Assembly: GCA_036490515.1 (NCBI GenBank)
Contig: DASXDU010000047.1
Coordinates: 124,001 to 188,000, forward strand
From: Palsa-1150 sp036490515
Lineage (GTDB): Bacteria > Myxococcota_A > Polyangia > Polyangiales > Polyangiaceae
Reading direction: 5' to 3'
DNA length: 64,000 nt
Shown here: piece by piece, positions 40,075 through 49,051 of the stretch
Numbering within the stretch: position 1 is the stretch's first letter
Layout: each line of letters opens with the position of its first letter
Position numbers and translations under genes: made by a program
The notes under the pieces: model-generated
What the model was told of the DNA's origin: nothing
What the model saw: the letters and a program-made list of their open reading frames with translations, nothing else
Database searches by the model: none

Positions 40075-41313
40075 CTACGGCCCGACGACGGCCGAGTGCG
40101 CTGCTCCCCACGCGGTGAAGACCGGCTGGAAGCTCGTCCAGTTGCCCGCGCTGTCGTGCCACGCCCAGCCGATCGCCCCGGCGTAGCCCTGCTCGTAGAT
40201 CGTGTTCAGCCACCACTCGGCCGACCACTGCGCGGTGTCGGTGAGGCCGAACGACACGTCGGCCGTGGCGAACTCCTCGACGACGCACGGCTTGTCGAGC
40301 CCGAGCGACGCGTACGACGGCGGCGGGGTCAGCCCGCCCGGCTGGTTCGGCCCGAGGTTGTAGTGCGCGCAGTAGAAGTCGAGGCCCTGCCCCATCCACG
40401 TCGTCGCGGCGGAGCCGACGGTGGCGAGGGCGCCGCCGCCGTACGTGTGGATGTAGCTCGCGCTGTTCTTCACGAGGCTCTGCATCTGGGCAACGGTCAC
40501 GAAGTCGGCAGGCGGGCCCCAGCCGCCGGGCAGGAGCCGCTCGGGCTCGTTCATGATGTCGTACGCGAGGACGTAGTCCTTGTAGGGGCTCGCCGCGACG
40601 TGCTGGAGAAACGGCTTGAGCGCGTTGTCGAGGAACGACTGCTGCACGGTCGGGTCGGTCACGAGCGCGGCGTGACCGCCCTCGGCGACGCCGTTGACGG
40701 TCTGCGCGGGGTCGAGCAGCGACGTGTCGAACAGCGTGAGGTCGAGATAGATGTGGTTGTCGGCGGCGTACTCCAGCTGCGTATCGAGGTCGCTGAAGAA
40801 GAGCGAATCGAAGCCGGTCACCTTGCCGCTGGCGTCGAAGAGCGGGTCGTAGCGTCCGTCGACCCAGACCCACCAGCGGAGGACGTGGCCCCCGACGCCG
40901 GCGAACGTGGCCATGTCCGTCTTGACCTCATCGGGGTTCGCCAGGTGGCCGAAGCCGCCGTCGCCGAAGTCGGTCCCGTAGGAGAGCCACGGGTAGTTGA
41001 CGCCGTAGAGGTAGTAGTTGCTGCCGTTCCAGGGGATGGTGCCGGTGCCGGCCTCGGTTCCAGTGCCGGTGCCGGTGTCGCCGTCGTGGGCGCTGCCGTC
41101 GCTGGACGCGCCGTCCGCGAGGGCGCCGTCGGCGTGCGAGGCGTCCTTGCCGCCATCCAGCGAGCCGCCGGACGCGTCCCCACCGGGCTCCGTCCCGTCG
41201 GCCCCTTGCCCGGCGTCCGAGGCTTCGCTCGCGCCGCTCGAGCATCCGACGGCGCAGGCGCCCACGGGCAGGAGCGCCCAGCCGAGCACGCACAGCATCC
41301 TCGTCGCGGTCAT
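40075..41313 (-). CDS. glycoside hydrolase family 5-like (cellulase/mannanase type), lipoprotein
   Basis: A 412-residue lipoprotein with an Asp/Gly/Ser linker after the signal peptide (Cys in AVGCSSG). The catalytic domain fits the GH5-like TIM barrel: the acid/base Glu is in DIMNEPERL and the nucleophile Glu in CVVEEFAT. NYPWLSYGTDFG and LRWWVWVDGRYDP at the front are further barrel strands. Enzymes of this clan cut beta-linked glucans or mannans. Substrate is not assigned. A TAGACT element lies 12 bases before the ATG. It is divergent from the next gene. Confidence 0.82.
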   Translation of the reverse strand: MTATRMLCVLGWALLPVGACAVGCSSGASEASDAGQGADGTEPGGDASGGSLDGGKDASHADGALADGASSDGSAHDGDTGTGTGTEAGTGTIPWNGSNYYLYGVNYPWLSYGTDFGDGGFGHLANPDEVKTDMATFAGVGGHVLRWWVWVDGRYDPLFDASGKVTGFDSLFFSDLDTQLEYAADNHIYLDLTLFDTSLLDPAQTVNGVAEGGHAALVTDPTVQQSFLDNALKPFLQHVAASPYKDYVLAYDIMNEPERLLPGGWGPPADFVTVAQMQSLVKNSASYIHTYGGGALATVGSAATTWMGQGLDFYCAHYNLGPNQPGGLTPPPSYASLGLDKPCVVEEFATADVSFGLTDTAQWSAEWWLNTIYEQGYAGAIGWAWHDSAGNWTSFQPVFTAWGAAHSAVVGP

Positions 41314-41363
41314 GGGGGTAGAGGCAGTCTACAACGTTGATGAAGAACGCAGAGACCTGGGGA

Positions 41364-41369
41364 TACGCT
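41364..41369 (+). promoter_or_regulatory. TACGCT -10 hexamer, likely leaderless promoter
   Basis: TACGCT ends six bases before a GTG at 41376 and supports that start over the ATG at 41340. Confidence 0.55.
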
Positions 41370-41375
41370 CGGGCC

Positions 41376-42809
41376 GTGCCCCCTCGTCCTCGAACGGCCG
41401 TCCGGCCTCCCCTCCTCCTCTGTCTCCTCCTCTCCCCTCTCGCCGTCGCGTGCGTGCCGCCGCCCGCGCCGCCGCCACCCGCCCCGCCACCGCCCCCGCC
41501 GCTGAGCGACGTGCTCGCCGCCGCCACGGCCGTGATCAACCGCGGCGACGACGCCTTCAACCGGCACGACGCGGCGGCCATGATTGCGCTGCTCGACGAC
41601 GACTACGTCGGGTCGGGTGTCCGCACGGGGTCGCTGACGGAGGGACGAGCGGCGGCCGAGGCGGCCCTCACCGCGGCCTACGCGCACGAGGCCGACGTCG
41701 AGGCCTTCGCGACGCGCAAGTCGCTCTCGATGCACGCCGACGCGGACGGCGACGCGGTCTGGTTCGTCGCGGAGTACGACCTCGAGCACCACGCCGACAA
41801 GGGCGGCCCGACGGCGCACGAGCCCCGGCGCGAGACCGGGGTGCTGCGGCGGCGCGGCAACGCGTACCGCTTCGCGATGCTCGACGCGTCGGCGCCGCGT
41901 CCCGGGCCCGAATCGCTGCCCGCCCCGCCGACGCTGCCCGAGAACACCGCGACGGAGCTCTTCGACTCGTTCGGCCGCCCGCACGACGGCGTCCGGCAAG
42001 GGTGGGGCTTCTCGACGATCCTGCGCCACGGCGGGCACACCATCCTCTTCGACGGGGGCGACAGCGCCGACGTCCTCGCGTCGAACGCGCGCGCCCTCGG
42101 CGTCGACCTGCGCGAGGTCGACATCGCCGTCCTTTCGCACGACCACACGGACCACAGCGCGGGCATCGACTACCTCCTCTCGGTGAACCCCGCGGTGAAG
42201 CTCTACGCGCCGGCGGAGCCGGGCCTCGGGGACGTGGGCCAGGCCGTCGCGGTGGACCCGCCGAGCGAGAAGCTGCCGCCCCTGCCGACCGAGCAGGTCT
42301 ACGCGGACGGAAAGAAGGAGGTGCCGCGGCACTCGACGGGCCGCTACTGGCACGCGGACGTGACGTACGTCGACCAGACCAGGGCCATCGCGCCCGGCGT
42401 CGCGCTCGTCGCCACGGAGTCGCCGTTCCTCGGCACCTACTCGAAGTACCCGTCGCCGTCGCACAGGCCCTCGGAGCGCCCGCTCCGCGAGCTCTCGCTC
42501 GCGCTGGCCTCCGAGTCGGGGCTCATCGTCGTCGTCGGGTGCTCGCACAGCGGCGTGGAGTCGATCGTCAAGGAGGCGCGCGCCAAGACCGGCCGCGACG
42601 TCGCGCTGCTCCTCGGGGGCTTCCACCTCCTGCCGTACCCCGTCGAGGACATCCGCGCCCTCGCGAAGCGCCTGCACGATCAGCAGCACGTCGCCCGCGT
42701 CGCGCCGGCGCACTGCACCGGCAACCGAGGGTTCCAGGTGTTCCGCGAGGTCTACGGGGACGACTACGTGTTCGCCGGCCTCGGAGAGCGCATCGCCCTG
42801 CCGAAGTGA
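41376..42809 (+). CDS. lipoprotein: SnoaL/NTF2-like domain fused to metallo-beta-lactamase fold
   Basis: A 477-residue lipoprotein (Cys in PLAVACVPP, then a Pro-rich spacer). Residues about 45-150 look like an NTF2/SnoaL-type domain (INRGDDAFNRHDAAAMIALL). Residues 170-470 are a metallo-beta-lactamase-fold hydrolase with the metal motif LSHDHTDHSAG (HxHxDH) and later metal ligands in GCSHSG and PAHCTG, in the style of the MBL clade that includes 7,8-dihydropterin-6-methyl-4-(beta-D-ribofuranosyl)-aminobenzene-5'-phosphate synthase-like proteins. The GTG is chosen because TACGCT lies six bases upstream and it begins a sensible signal peptide. Confidence 0.78.
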   Translation: MPPRPRTAVRPPLLLCLLLSPLAVACVPPPAPPPPAPPPPPPLSDVLAAATAVINRGDDAFNRHDAAAMIALLDDDYVGSGVRTGSLTEGRAAAEAALTAAYAHEADVEAFATRKSLSMHADADGDAVWFVAEYDLEHHADKGGPTAHEPRRETGVLRRRGNAYRFAMLDASAPRPGPESLPAPPTLPENTATELFDSFGRPHDGVRQGWGFSTILRHGGHTILFDGGDSADVLASNARALGVDLREVDIAVLSHDHTDHSAGIDYLLSVNPAVKLYAPAEPGLGDVGQAVAVDPPSEKLPPLPTEQVYADGKKEVPRHSTGRYWHADVTYVDQTRAIAPGVALVATESPFLGTYSKYPSPSHRPSERPLRELSLALASESGLIVVVGCSHSGVESIVKEARAKTGRDVALLLGGFHLLPYPVEDIRALAKRLHDQQHVARVAPAHCTGNRGFQVFREVYGDDYVFAGLGERIALPK

Positions 42810-42877
42810 GCGTGGGAGCGTGGGAGCGTGTGACGGTGTGACCGTCTGACCGTGGGAGCACGCCGGAGACGCGCCCG

Positions 42878-43252
42878 CTACGGCTCGTCGGTCGACACGG
42901 CGCCCTGGAGCGCGCGAAGGCCCGAGAAGCCCGCGCCGCTGCCCGACCAGATCGAGGCGCCCGCCCAGAGCGACTCGCGGAAGGCTCCGTACGTGTGATC
43001 GACGCAGACCGTCCCCGACGACGACGTGAGCTCGATCACGTCGCCGGCGCGGACGTGCCCGCGGAAGAGGATGGGGGCGTCCGAGGACTCGCAGGGGCGC
43101 GTCGCGCCGTCGGCGACGACGAGCCGGATCGAGCCGTGGCCGACGACGGTCACCGAGACGGCCGTCTTCTGCGGCGCCTCGGCGGCCACGTCGCGCGCGA
43201 CGAACGACGCGACGACGAGCAAGCCGGCGGCGAGTACCTCTCTCGGGCCCAC
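42878..43252 (-). CDS. small secreted protein, unknown
   Basis: A 124-residue secreted protein (signal peptide cleaved near AAEAP, residue 24). The mature domain is beta-rich with two Cys (GATRPCESSDAP, SGTVCVDHTYG), likely a single disulfide. The GTG at 43252 follows TAGGGT by six bases. No relatives recognised; it stands alone, convergent with the metallo-beta-lactamase gene. Confidence 0.58.
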   Translation of the reverse strand: MGPREVLAAGLLVVASFVARDVAAEAPQKTAVSVTVVGHGSIRLVVADGATRPCESSDAPILFRGHVRAGDVIELTSSSGTVCVDHTYGAFRESLWAGASIWSGSGAGFSGLRALQGAVSTDEP

Positions 43253-43258
43253 GCGCGC

Positions 43259-43264
43259 ACCCTA
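43259..43264 (-). promoter_or_regulatory. TAGGGT -10 hexamer, likely leaderless promoter
   Basis: TAGGGT on the minus strand ends six bases before the GTG at 43252. Confidence 0.55.
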
Positions 43265-43290
43265 CGCCGGCGGGGCGGCGAAGGCTCCTT

Positions 43291-43328
43291 TTCGACGAAC
43301 CGCGGGAGCTTCGACGAACCGCGGGAGC
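43291..43328. repeat. 19-bp perfect tandem duplication
   Basis: TTCGACGAACCGCGGGAGC occurs twice back to back (43291-43309 and 43310-43328) in the gap before the sedolisin gene. It looks like a recent duplication; no binding protein can be named. Confidence 0.9.
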
Positions 43329-43494
43329 CGGAGCCGCACGGTCGCGCTCACTCGCGCCGCCGCGCGTCGAACTCCAGCGGGGGCGCACGAAGGTTGCCGC
43401 ACTGTGAGTGCTTGCGAGCCCGTCGCGTGCGCGGGATAAGGGCGCGCGCCGTGCGGGCCCCTCTCCGAGCTCGCGCCGCCCAGGAGAGCCTCCG

Positions 43495-46344
43495 ATGAAC
43501 TCGCGTTCGCCCCGGTCCCGCGCGCGTCGCCTCGCGCGCCGTGTTCTCTCGCTGTCGCCCGGCCTCCTGCTGGCGGCCGCCGCGCTCTACCAGCCCGCCG
43601 GCGCGGCCGCGGCCCCCCCCGCGCCGCCGGTGGTCGCGAGCGGGATGGTCACGCTGCCCGGCAGCGTGCACCCCTTCGTCCGCCGCAGCTCCGACCTCGG
43701 GCGCCTCGATCCGTCGCGTCACCTCACCGGCATGTCCGTGCTGCTCCGGCCGAGCGCCTCGCAGAAGCTCGCTCAGGCGCGCCTGCTCCGCGCCCTCGAG
43801 GACCCCACCTCGCCGAGCTACCACCAGTGGCTCGGACCCGACGACTACGCGGCGCGGTTCGGCGCCTCCGCGGCGGACGTCGCGCGCGTCTCGGCCTGGC
43901 TCGCCTCGAAGGGCCTGACGGTCGACGGCCCTTCGCGCACGTCCACGCGCGTCGGCTTCAGCGGCGACGTCGCCGCCATCGAGTCGGCGTTCGCCACCGA
44001 GCTCCACGCGATCGAGTTCCACGGCGTCGATCACTTCGCGATGACGGTGGCGCCGAGCATCCCGGCAGACCTCCAGGACCTCGTCCTCGGCCTCCACGCC
44101 GTCAACGACTTCCGGCCCGCGCCGCCCAGGCACCAGGCGCACAGCCCCCGGTACGGCTTTCCCGAGCCGACGCAGGACGGCGGCACGCAGAACCTCCCGA
44201 CCCTCGCCCCGGCGGACTTCGCCGCGATCTACGACCTCGGCTCGCTCTACACCGCCGGCATCGACGGCACGGGGCAGCACATCGCGGTCGCCGAGCAGAC
44301 CGAGTTCGTCGACGACGACATCACCGTATTCCGCACCATGTTCGGTCTGGCCGCGAACCCGCCCGTCCGCCACCTCGTGCCCAACACCGGCGCCGCCGCC
44401 TCGAGCCGCGGCGACGTGGGCGAGGCCATGCTCGACACGGAGTGGGCCGGCGCCGTCGCCCCCGCCGCGACCATCGACTACGTCTACACCGGCAGCGCCG
44501 ACAACAACGGCGTCTTCGACGCGCTGCTCTACGCGGTGGAGCAGGACGTCGCGCCGCTCGTGAGCCTCAGCTACGGGGGATGCGAGTCCGGGCTCGCGCC
44601 GGCGGACGGCGTCTTCTACGAGGCCATGGGCGACTCCGCGGCCATCATGGGCATCACCGTCCTCGTGGCGTCCGGAGACTCGGGCGCGGCCGGCTGCGAC
44701 TCCAGCGAGCCGGCGACGCAGGGCGAGTTCGTGGGCATCCCGGCGTCCATCCCCAGCCTCGTGGCGGTGGGCGGCACCGAGTTCGCGCTCACGCAGGCCA
44801 ACCTCTCGACGTATCTCGACGGGAACTACAACGCGCTGGGCTACATCCCGGAGGTCGCCTGGGGCGACACCGAGGGCGACATCGACGCCGGCTTCCCCGA
44901 TCTCAACGCCAGCACGGGCGGCGTGAGCATCATCTACCCGAAGCCCTACTGGCAGGTCCCTTACACGCCGAACGACAAGTTCCGCGACGTGCCGGACGTG
45001 GCGCTCAGCGCGTCGGACGAGGTGATGCCGTACATGACGGTGTTCACCACCACGCACCGCGACGGCGGCACCAGCCAGCGCACCGAGCCGGTGGGCGGCA
45101 CCTCCGCCGCGGCGCCGTCGTTCGCGGGCATCCTCGCGCTGGTCAACCAGTCGCAGGCCAAGGCGCACCCCACGGGGAAGGTGGGCCTCGGCAACGCCAA
45201 CCCCGTTCTCTACGCGCTCGCCAACAACCCCACGGGCGCCGCGGCCTTCCACGACATCACCCAGGGGGACAACATCTGCCCCTGCGCCGCGGGCTCGCCG
45301 AGCTGCCCCACCTCGCCGCCGCTGCAGTTCGGGTACACGTGCGGCGTCGGCTACGACCAGGTCACGGGCCTGGGGTCGGTCGACGGCGCCAAGCTGGTCG
45401 CCGCGTGGGCGGAGCTGACGCCGACCGCGACGGCGTTGACCGTCGGCGCGGGCTCCGCCGCGGAGGGCCAGACCCTCGAGCTCGACGCGACGGTCTCCTC
45501 GACGGCGACGGTCACCGCCCTCACCGGATCGGTCACCTTCTACGTCGAGACGTTCGACTCGCAGGGCAACCTCGATCTCGGCGCCACGCTCGGCTCCGTG
45601 GCCGTCACGCCGACGGCCTCGGGCAGCGAAGGCGGCACGGCGTCGCTGAAGGTCGCCATCCCCGGCGGCATGGGCAGCGGCAAGGTCGGCGCCTTCTACG
45701 GCGGCGACACGAGCTATCTCGCCTCGTGGTCCTCGCTCTCCGCGCTGACCACCACCTCCACGCTGAGCATCTGCCCCGGCGCGGTCACGCTGTACCCCGG
45801 CGAGACGGGCCTCACCTTCAAGACGTCGGGCGGCGTCGGCGCGACGACGCTCAACATCGTGTCGGACTCGACTTGCGCCGTCGTGGGACAGGTTCCGGTC
45901 TGCTCGAGCTTCGACGCGGCCGGCGTCGTGTTCACGGCGGGGCCTGCCGCCGGGACGGTCGTCATCGCGGCGACCGACGCCGACGACAGCGAGGTGCGCG
46001 CCACCGTGACCGTGGCCGGCAGCGCCGACAGCGGCGCACCGCTGCCCGACGCGGGCTGCGCGAGCGTGGAAGACGGAGGCGTCGCGGACGCGGGCGCCGG
46101 GGACGGAGCCATCACCGACGCCACCGCGGGTGCCGACGCGACCGGGCCGCACACGACGCCGGTCGAAGGCGGAGACGGCGACGCCGGCACGCTGCCCGGC
46201 GCGAGCAAGAAGAACGGGTGCAGCTGCTCCGCCGTCGGCGAAGGCAGCGATCTCGCCGGCGTGGGGTGGGGAGGCGCGCTCCTCGGCCTCGTGGCCTTCG
46301 GCTGGCGCCGGCGCAAGGCGCAGGACGGGGCCGCGGGCCGCTGA
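43495..46344 (+). CDS. sedolisin-type serine-carboxyl peptidase (S53) with MYXO-CTERM-like tail
   Basis: A 949-residue exported peptidase. A signal peptide is followed by a pro-kumamolisin prodomain (about residues 60-205; SYHQWLGPDDYAARFG). The S53 catalytic domain has the Glu/Asp pair at about 310 and 314 in GEAMLDTEW, the oxyanion Asp in ASGDSGAAG (about 395) and the Ser in GGTSAAAPSFAG (about 537). After about residue 640 comes a beta-rich region with an Ig-like repeat, then an Asp/Gly linker, then NGCSCSA, a hydrophobic span and WRRRRK-type end, the myxobacterial sorting layout. S53 enzymes work in acid and act outside cells. An AGGAGAG ribosome site precedes the ATG. Confidence 0.92.
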   Translation: MNSRSPRSRARRLARRVLSLSPGLLLAAAALYQPAGAAAAPPAPPVVASGMVTLPGSVHPFVRRSSDLGRLDPSRHLTGMSVLLRPSASQKLAQARLLRALEDPTSPSYHQWLGPDDYAARFGASAADVARVSAWLASKGLTVDGPSRTSTRVGFSGDVAAIESAFATELHAIEFHGVDHFAMTVAPSIPADLQDLVLGLHAVNDFRPAPPRHQAHSPRYGFPEPTQDGGTQNLPTLAPADFAAIYDLGSLYTAGIDGTGQHIAVAEQTEFVDDDITVFRTMFGLAANPPVRHLVPNTGAAASSRGDVGEAMLDTEWAGAVAPAATIDYVYTGSADNNGVFDALLYAVEQDVAPLVSLSYGGCESGLAPADGVFYEAMGDSAAIMGITVLVASGDSGAAGCDSSEPATQGEFVGIPASIPSLVAVGGTEFALTQANLSTYLDGNYNALGYIPEVAWGDTEGDIDAGFPDLNASTGGVSIIYPKPYWQVPYTPNDKFRDVPDVALSASDEVMPYMTVFTTTHRDGGTSQRTEPVGGTSAAAPSFAGILALVNQSQAKAHPTGKVGLGNANPVLYALANNPTGAAAFHDITQGDNICPCAAGSPSCPTSPPLQFGYTCGVGYDQVTGLGSVDGAKLVAAWAELTPTATALTVGAGSAAEGQTLELDATVSSTATVTALTGSVTFYVETFDSQGNLDLGATLGSVAVTPTASGSEGGTASLKVAIPGGMGSGKVGAFYGGDTSYLASWSSLSALTTTSTLSICPGAVTLYPGETGLTFKTSGGVGATTLNIVSDSTCAVVGQVPVCSSFDAAGVVFTAGPAAGTVVIAATDADDSEVRATVTVAGSADSGAPLPDAGCASVEDGGVADAGAGDGAITDATAGADATGPHTTPVEGGDGDAGTLPGASKKNGCSCSAVGEGSDLAGVGWGGALLGLVAFGWRRRKAQDGAAGR

Positions 46345-46345
46345 G

Positions 46346-46801
46346 CTACGGCGCGTCCGCGAGCACGACGAGCAACTCCTCCACCCCGTCCGCCGCGACG
46401 GTCGGCTCACCCGCGGGGCGGAAGCCGCACTTCGCGAGGACGCGGGAGGAGGCGACGTTGGAGACCGCGACGTACGCGTGGAGGGGCCGCGTCGTGTCGT
46501 GGAGCGCGACGAACTCGCGGAGCGCCGCGGTGGCGATGCCGCGCCCCCAGTGCGGAGCGCCCAGCCAGTAGCCGACGAGGCGCATCCCGTCGCGCTCCCA
46601 GCTGACGACGTGCCCGGCCACCTCGGCGTCGACGACGATCGTGCGCGCGCAGACGCCTGGCTGACCGAGGATCCTCGTTCGCCAGTGCTCGTCGAAGGCC
46701 TCCTGCCCGCGCGACGGGAACGCCGCCATGCGCGCGGCCTCGGGGTCGAACTGGTTCCGGAAGAAGACGGGGAGATCGCCCTCGGTCGATTCGCGAAGCA
46801 T
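46346..46801 (-). CDS. GNAT acetyltransferase
   Basis: A 151-residue GNAT-fold N-acetyltransferase, RimJ/RimL type. The acetyl-CoA site is in WLGAPHWGRGIATAAL (Q/R-x-x-G-x-G/A pattern), with the usual strands VGYWLG and AYVAVSN before it and CGFRPAG at the end. The substrate is unknown. The ATG at 46801 has GAGG five bases upstream; a GTG at 46816 is too close to the MFS stop. It follows the exporter gene at 16 bases and is likely co-transcribed, so the pair could handle a small molecule. Confidence 0.85.
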   Translation of the reverse strand: MLRESTEGDLPVFFRNQFDPEAARMAAFPSRGQEAFDEHWRTRILGQPGVCARTIVVDAEVAGHVVSWERDGMRLVGYWLGAPHWGRGIATAALREFVALHDTTRPLHAYVAVSNVASSRVLAKCGFRPAGEPTVAADGVEELLVVLADAP

Positions 46802-46817
46802 CGGACCCTCGCGCACT

Positions 46818-48467
46818 CTACTTCGTCTCCTCGTCCTTCGCCGTATCGCCGTCGACGTCGGCGGCCTCCTCTTCCCCCTCGTCGTCGCCCACCGCCACGA
46901 GGTGGCGCACGGCGCTCTCGTCGAAGCCCTCGGCGAGCGCCTGGGCGGCCTTCTCGGCGTCGCGCTCGTCGACGGTCACGCGCTCGTGCTGGCGGAGGTG
47001 CTCGGCCCAGGAGTCGATCGAGTAGACCTCGACGTAGGTGTCGGCGACGGCGGTGTCGCGGTAGAGGCGCCAGTCGAAGGCTCCCTCGCGGCGGCGGATG
47101 TGCTCGAGGTCGCGCATGGCGTCGGCGAAGGCGGTGAAGCGCGCAGGAGGCACGCGGTAGGTCATCGTGACGAGCACCGGGCCGGCGTCGACCTCGGGCT
47201 CGCACACGAGGAGGGGCTTGGGCCACGCGACGGGCGAGAAGTCGGGGGCGTCGCGCGCGAGCGGGAAGCGGAGGCGGGCGGCGACGCTGGCGACGGTGGC
47301 GGCCGCCCCGCACGCGAGGGCGATGCGCACGCTCGTGCGAGACGCGACGGCACCCCACGTCACGGCGCCCGCGACCAGGGCGCCCTGGAAGACGACCATG
47401 TAGACGGAGGACACGCGGGCGCGTGCCCACGAGGGCGTGGCGACCTGCACGGAGACGTTGAGGCTCGAGATGAGGGCCATCCAGGCGAAGCCGCCGGCGA
47501 CCATCGCGGGGGCGGCCAGCGCGACGTGCGGCGCGAGGGCGAGCGCGGCGAGGGCCGCACCGAAGACGACGGTGCCGAGCGAGAGCGCGGCATCGGCCGA
47601 GAGCTTCCCCTCGAGCTGGGGGAGCACCGTGGCCGCGACGACGGCGCCCGCGCCCATGCAACCGAGCAAGCCGCCGAAGCCGAGCGAGCCGAGGCCGAGC
47701 GTTCCGCGCGCGAACGAGGGCAGGAGCGCGAGCAGGCAGATGCCGCCGAAGAGCGTCGCGCCGGTCCGCACGAACGCCGCGACGAGCTCCGGCGAGTTGC
47801 GCGTGTAGCGCAGGCCGCTCTGCATCGCGCCGAGCCAGCGTTCGGTGGGCGCGAGGGAGGCGGGGCGCACGCGCTTCCAGCGGAGGAGGACGACGATGAC
47901 GACCGGGAACGTCGCGGCGTTGACGAGGAAGACGGCGGGCGGCCCGGCCGCGGCGATGAGGAGGCCGCCGATCGCGGGGGCGAACGCGCGGGCGAGGTTG
48001 ACCGAGAGGCCGCCGAGCGTGACGGCGCGGGAGAGGTCCTTGCGCGGGACGAGCTCCGCGACGATCGTCTGCCAGAGCGGCGTGTCGAAGGCCGCGCCGA
48101 CGCCCATGACGAAGGTGAGCCCGATGAGCGTCGCGGGCGTCATGCGGTGCGCGAGCGCGAGCCCGCCGATGGTGGCCGAGGCGACGAAGAGCCAGGCCTG
48201 CGCGAGGATGGCGAGCCGGCGGCGATCGACGACGTCGGCGAGCGCGCCCGCGGGGATCGCGATCGCGAAGATGGCCAGGCTGTCGGCGGCCTGGAGGAGG
48301 GCGACGCTCAGCGGCGACGGGCTGAGCGACGTCATGAGCCACCCTTCGCCGACCTCGTGCATCCATGCGCCGAAGTCCGACGCCAGCCCCGCGATCCAGA
48401 GCGCGCGGAACACCGGATGCGTCAGGGGCGCCCACAGCGAGGGGCGCGGCGTCGGGTCGCCCGGCAC
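46818..48467 (-). CDS. MFS exporter with C-terminal ABM-like domain (DUF894 type)
   Basis: A 549-residue membrane transporter of the MFS_3/DUF894 group, with about eleven or twelve membrane spans, and the family motif IPAGALADVVDRRRL in the second loop. After about residue 400, a soluble domain (PVLVTMTYRVPP, FDWRLYRDTAVADTYVEVY) resembles antibiotic-biosynthesis monooxygenase folds; this fusion is known in the group, related to the enterobactin exporter EntS. It probably exports a small molecule such as a siderophore or drug (family inference). The GTG at 48467 is seven bases after TACCCT; no ATG is in frame near it. Confidence 0.85.
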   Translation of the reverse strand: MPGDPTPRPSLWAPLTHPVFRALWIAGLASDFGAWMHEVGEGWLMTSLSPSPLSVALLQAADSLAIFAIAIPAGALADVVDRRRLAILAQAWLFVASATIGGLALAHRMTPATLIGLTFVMGVGAAFDTPLWQTIVAELVPRKDLSRAVTLGGLSVNLARAFAPAIGGLLIAAAGPPAVFLVNAATFPVVIVVLLRWKRVRPASLAPTERWLGAMQSGLRYTRNSPELVAAFVRTGATLFGGICLLALLPSFARGTLGLGSLGFGGLLGCMGAGAVVAATVLPQLEGKLSADAALSLGTVVFGAALAALALAPHVALAAPAMVAGGFAWMALISSLNVSVQVATPSWARARVSSVYMVVFQGALVAGAVTWGAVASRTSVRIALACGAAATVASVAARLRFPLARDAPDFSPVAWPKPLLVCEPEVDAGPVLVTMTYRVPPARFTAFADAMRDLEHIRRREGAFDWRLYRDTAVADTYVEVYSIDSWAEHLRQHERVTVDERDAEKAAQALAEGFDESAVRHLVAVGDDEGEEEAADVDGDTAKDEETK

Positions 48468-48474
48468 CAGGGCG

Positions 48475-48480
48475 AGGGTA
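48475..48480 (-). promoter_or_regulatory. TACCCT -10 hexamer, likely leaderless promoter
   Basis: TACCCT on the minus strand ends seven bases before the GTG at 48467. Confidence 0.55.
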
Positions 48481-48548
48481 GCATCCGCCCCGCCGCGCCC
48501 TCGGCTTCCGGGTAGCCGCGGGCGGGGTTCGGCGTGACGATGTGGACC

Positions 48549-48851
48549 ATGCAGCATCGCGACTACATGCACCACCTGCTCGAACAGATCGCCGCGGCCG
48601 TGGCACGCGTCGGGGACTGCGTCGCGGCGGGCAAGCTGGACGAGGCCGAGGGAGTGCTCGACACGACGTGGTCGGCCGTGGGGATGCGGCGCGCCGACGC
48701 CGGTCGGCTCGACGTGGGGACGATGCGCGTCCTGCTCGGCCCGAAGAAGGTCCTCGCCACGCAGCTCCTGAAGGCGGAGGCGACCGTGGAGGAGGCACGT
48801 GGGCGCCACGCGCGGGCCGAAGCGCTGCGACGGACGGCCACGGAGCTCTGA
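48549..48851 (+). CDS. small helical protein, DUF6483-like (tentative)
   Basis: A 100-residue all-helical protein. The start MQHRDYMHHLLEQIAAAVAR resembles the opening of DUF6483-type proteins (M-x-Q-R-D-Y-I). The rest is helical with no catalytic motif. The ATG at 48549 is chosen to match that opening; GTG 48534 and ATG 48540 are other in-frame starts. It is divergent from the MFS gene, and the 200 bases after it hold no coding signal. Function unknown. Confidence 0.55.
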   Translation: MQHRDYMHHLLEQIAAAVARVGDCVAAGKLDEAEGVLDTTWSAVGMRRADAGRLDVGTMRVLLGPKKVLATQLLKAEATVEEARGRHARAEALRRTATEL

Positions 48852-49051
48852 CGCCACCGCCAGCGCTCCTCCACGACGGACGGGCGACGAAGGACGGGCG
48901 ACGGCGCCCCTGCGTGGCACACCTCGACCCCGGCGCCCGCGCGGGATGCAACACGAACAACCCTGCGTATGCGCTCGTCTTCCGCGCCGCGCAGCGCTGC
49001 GAGCGGGAGGTGCTCGGCCGTGGCGCGCGCGATGCGAAGGCGGCCCACCCC

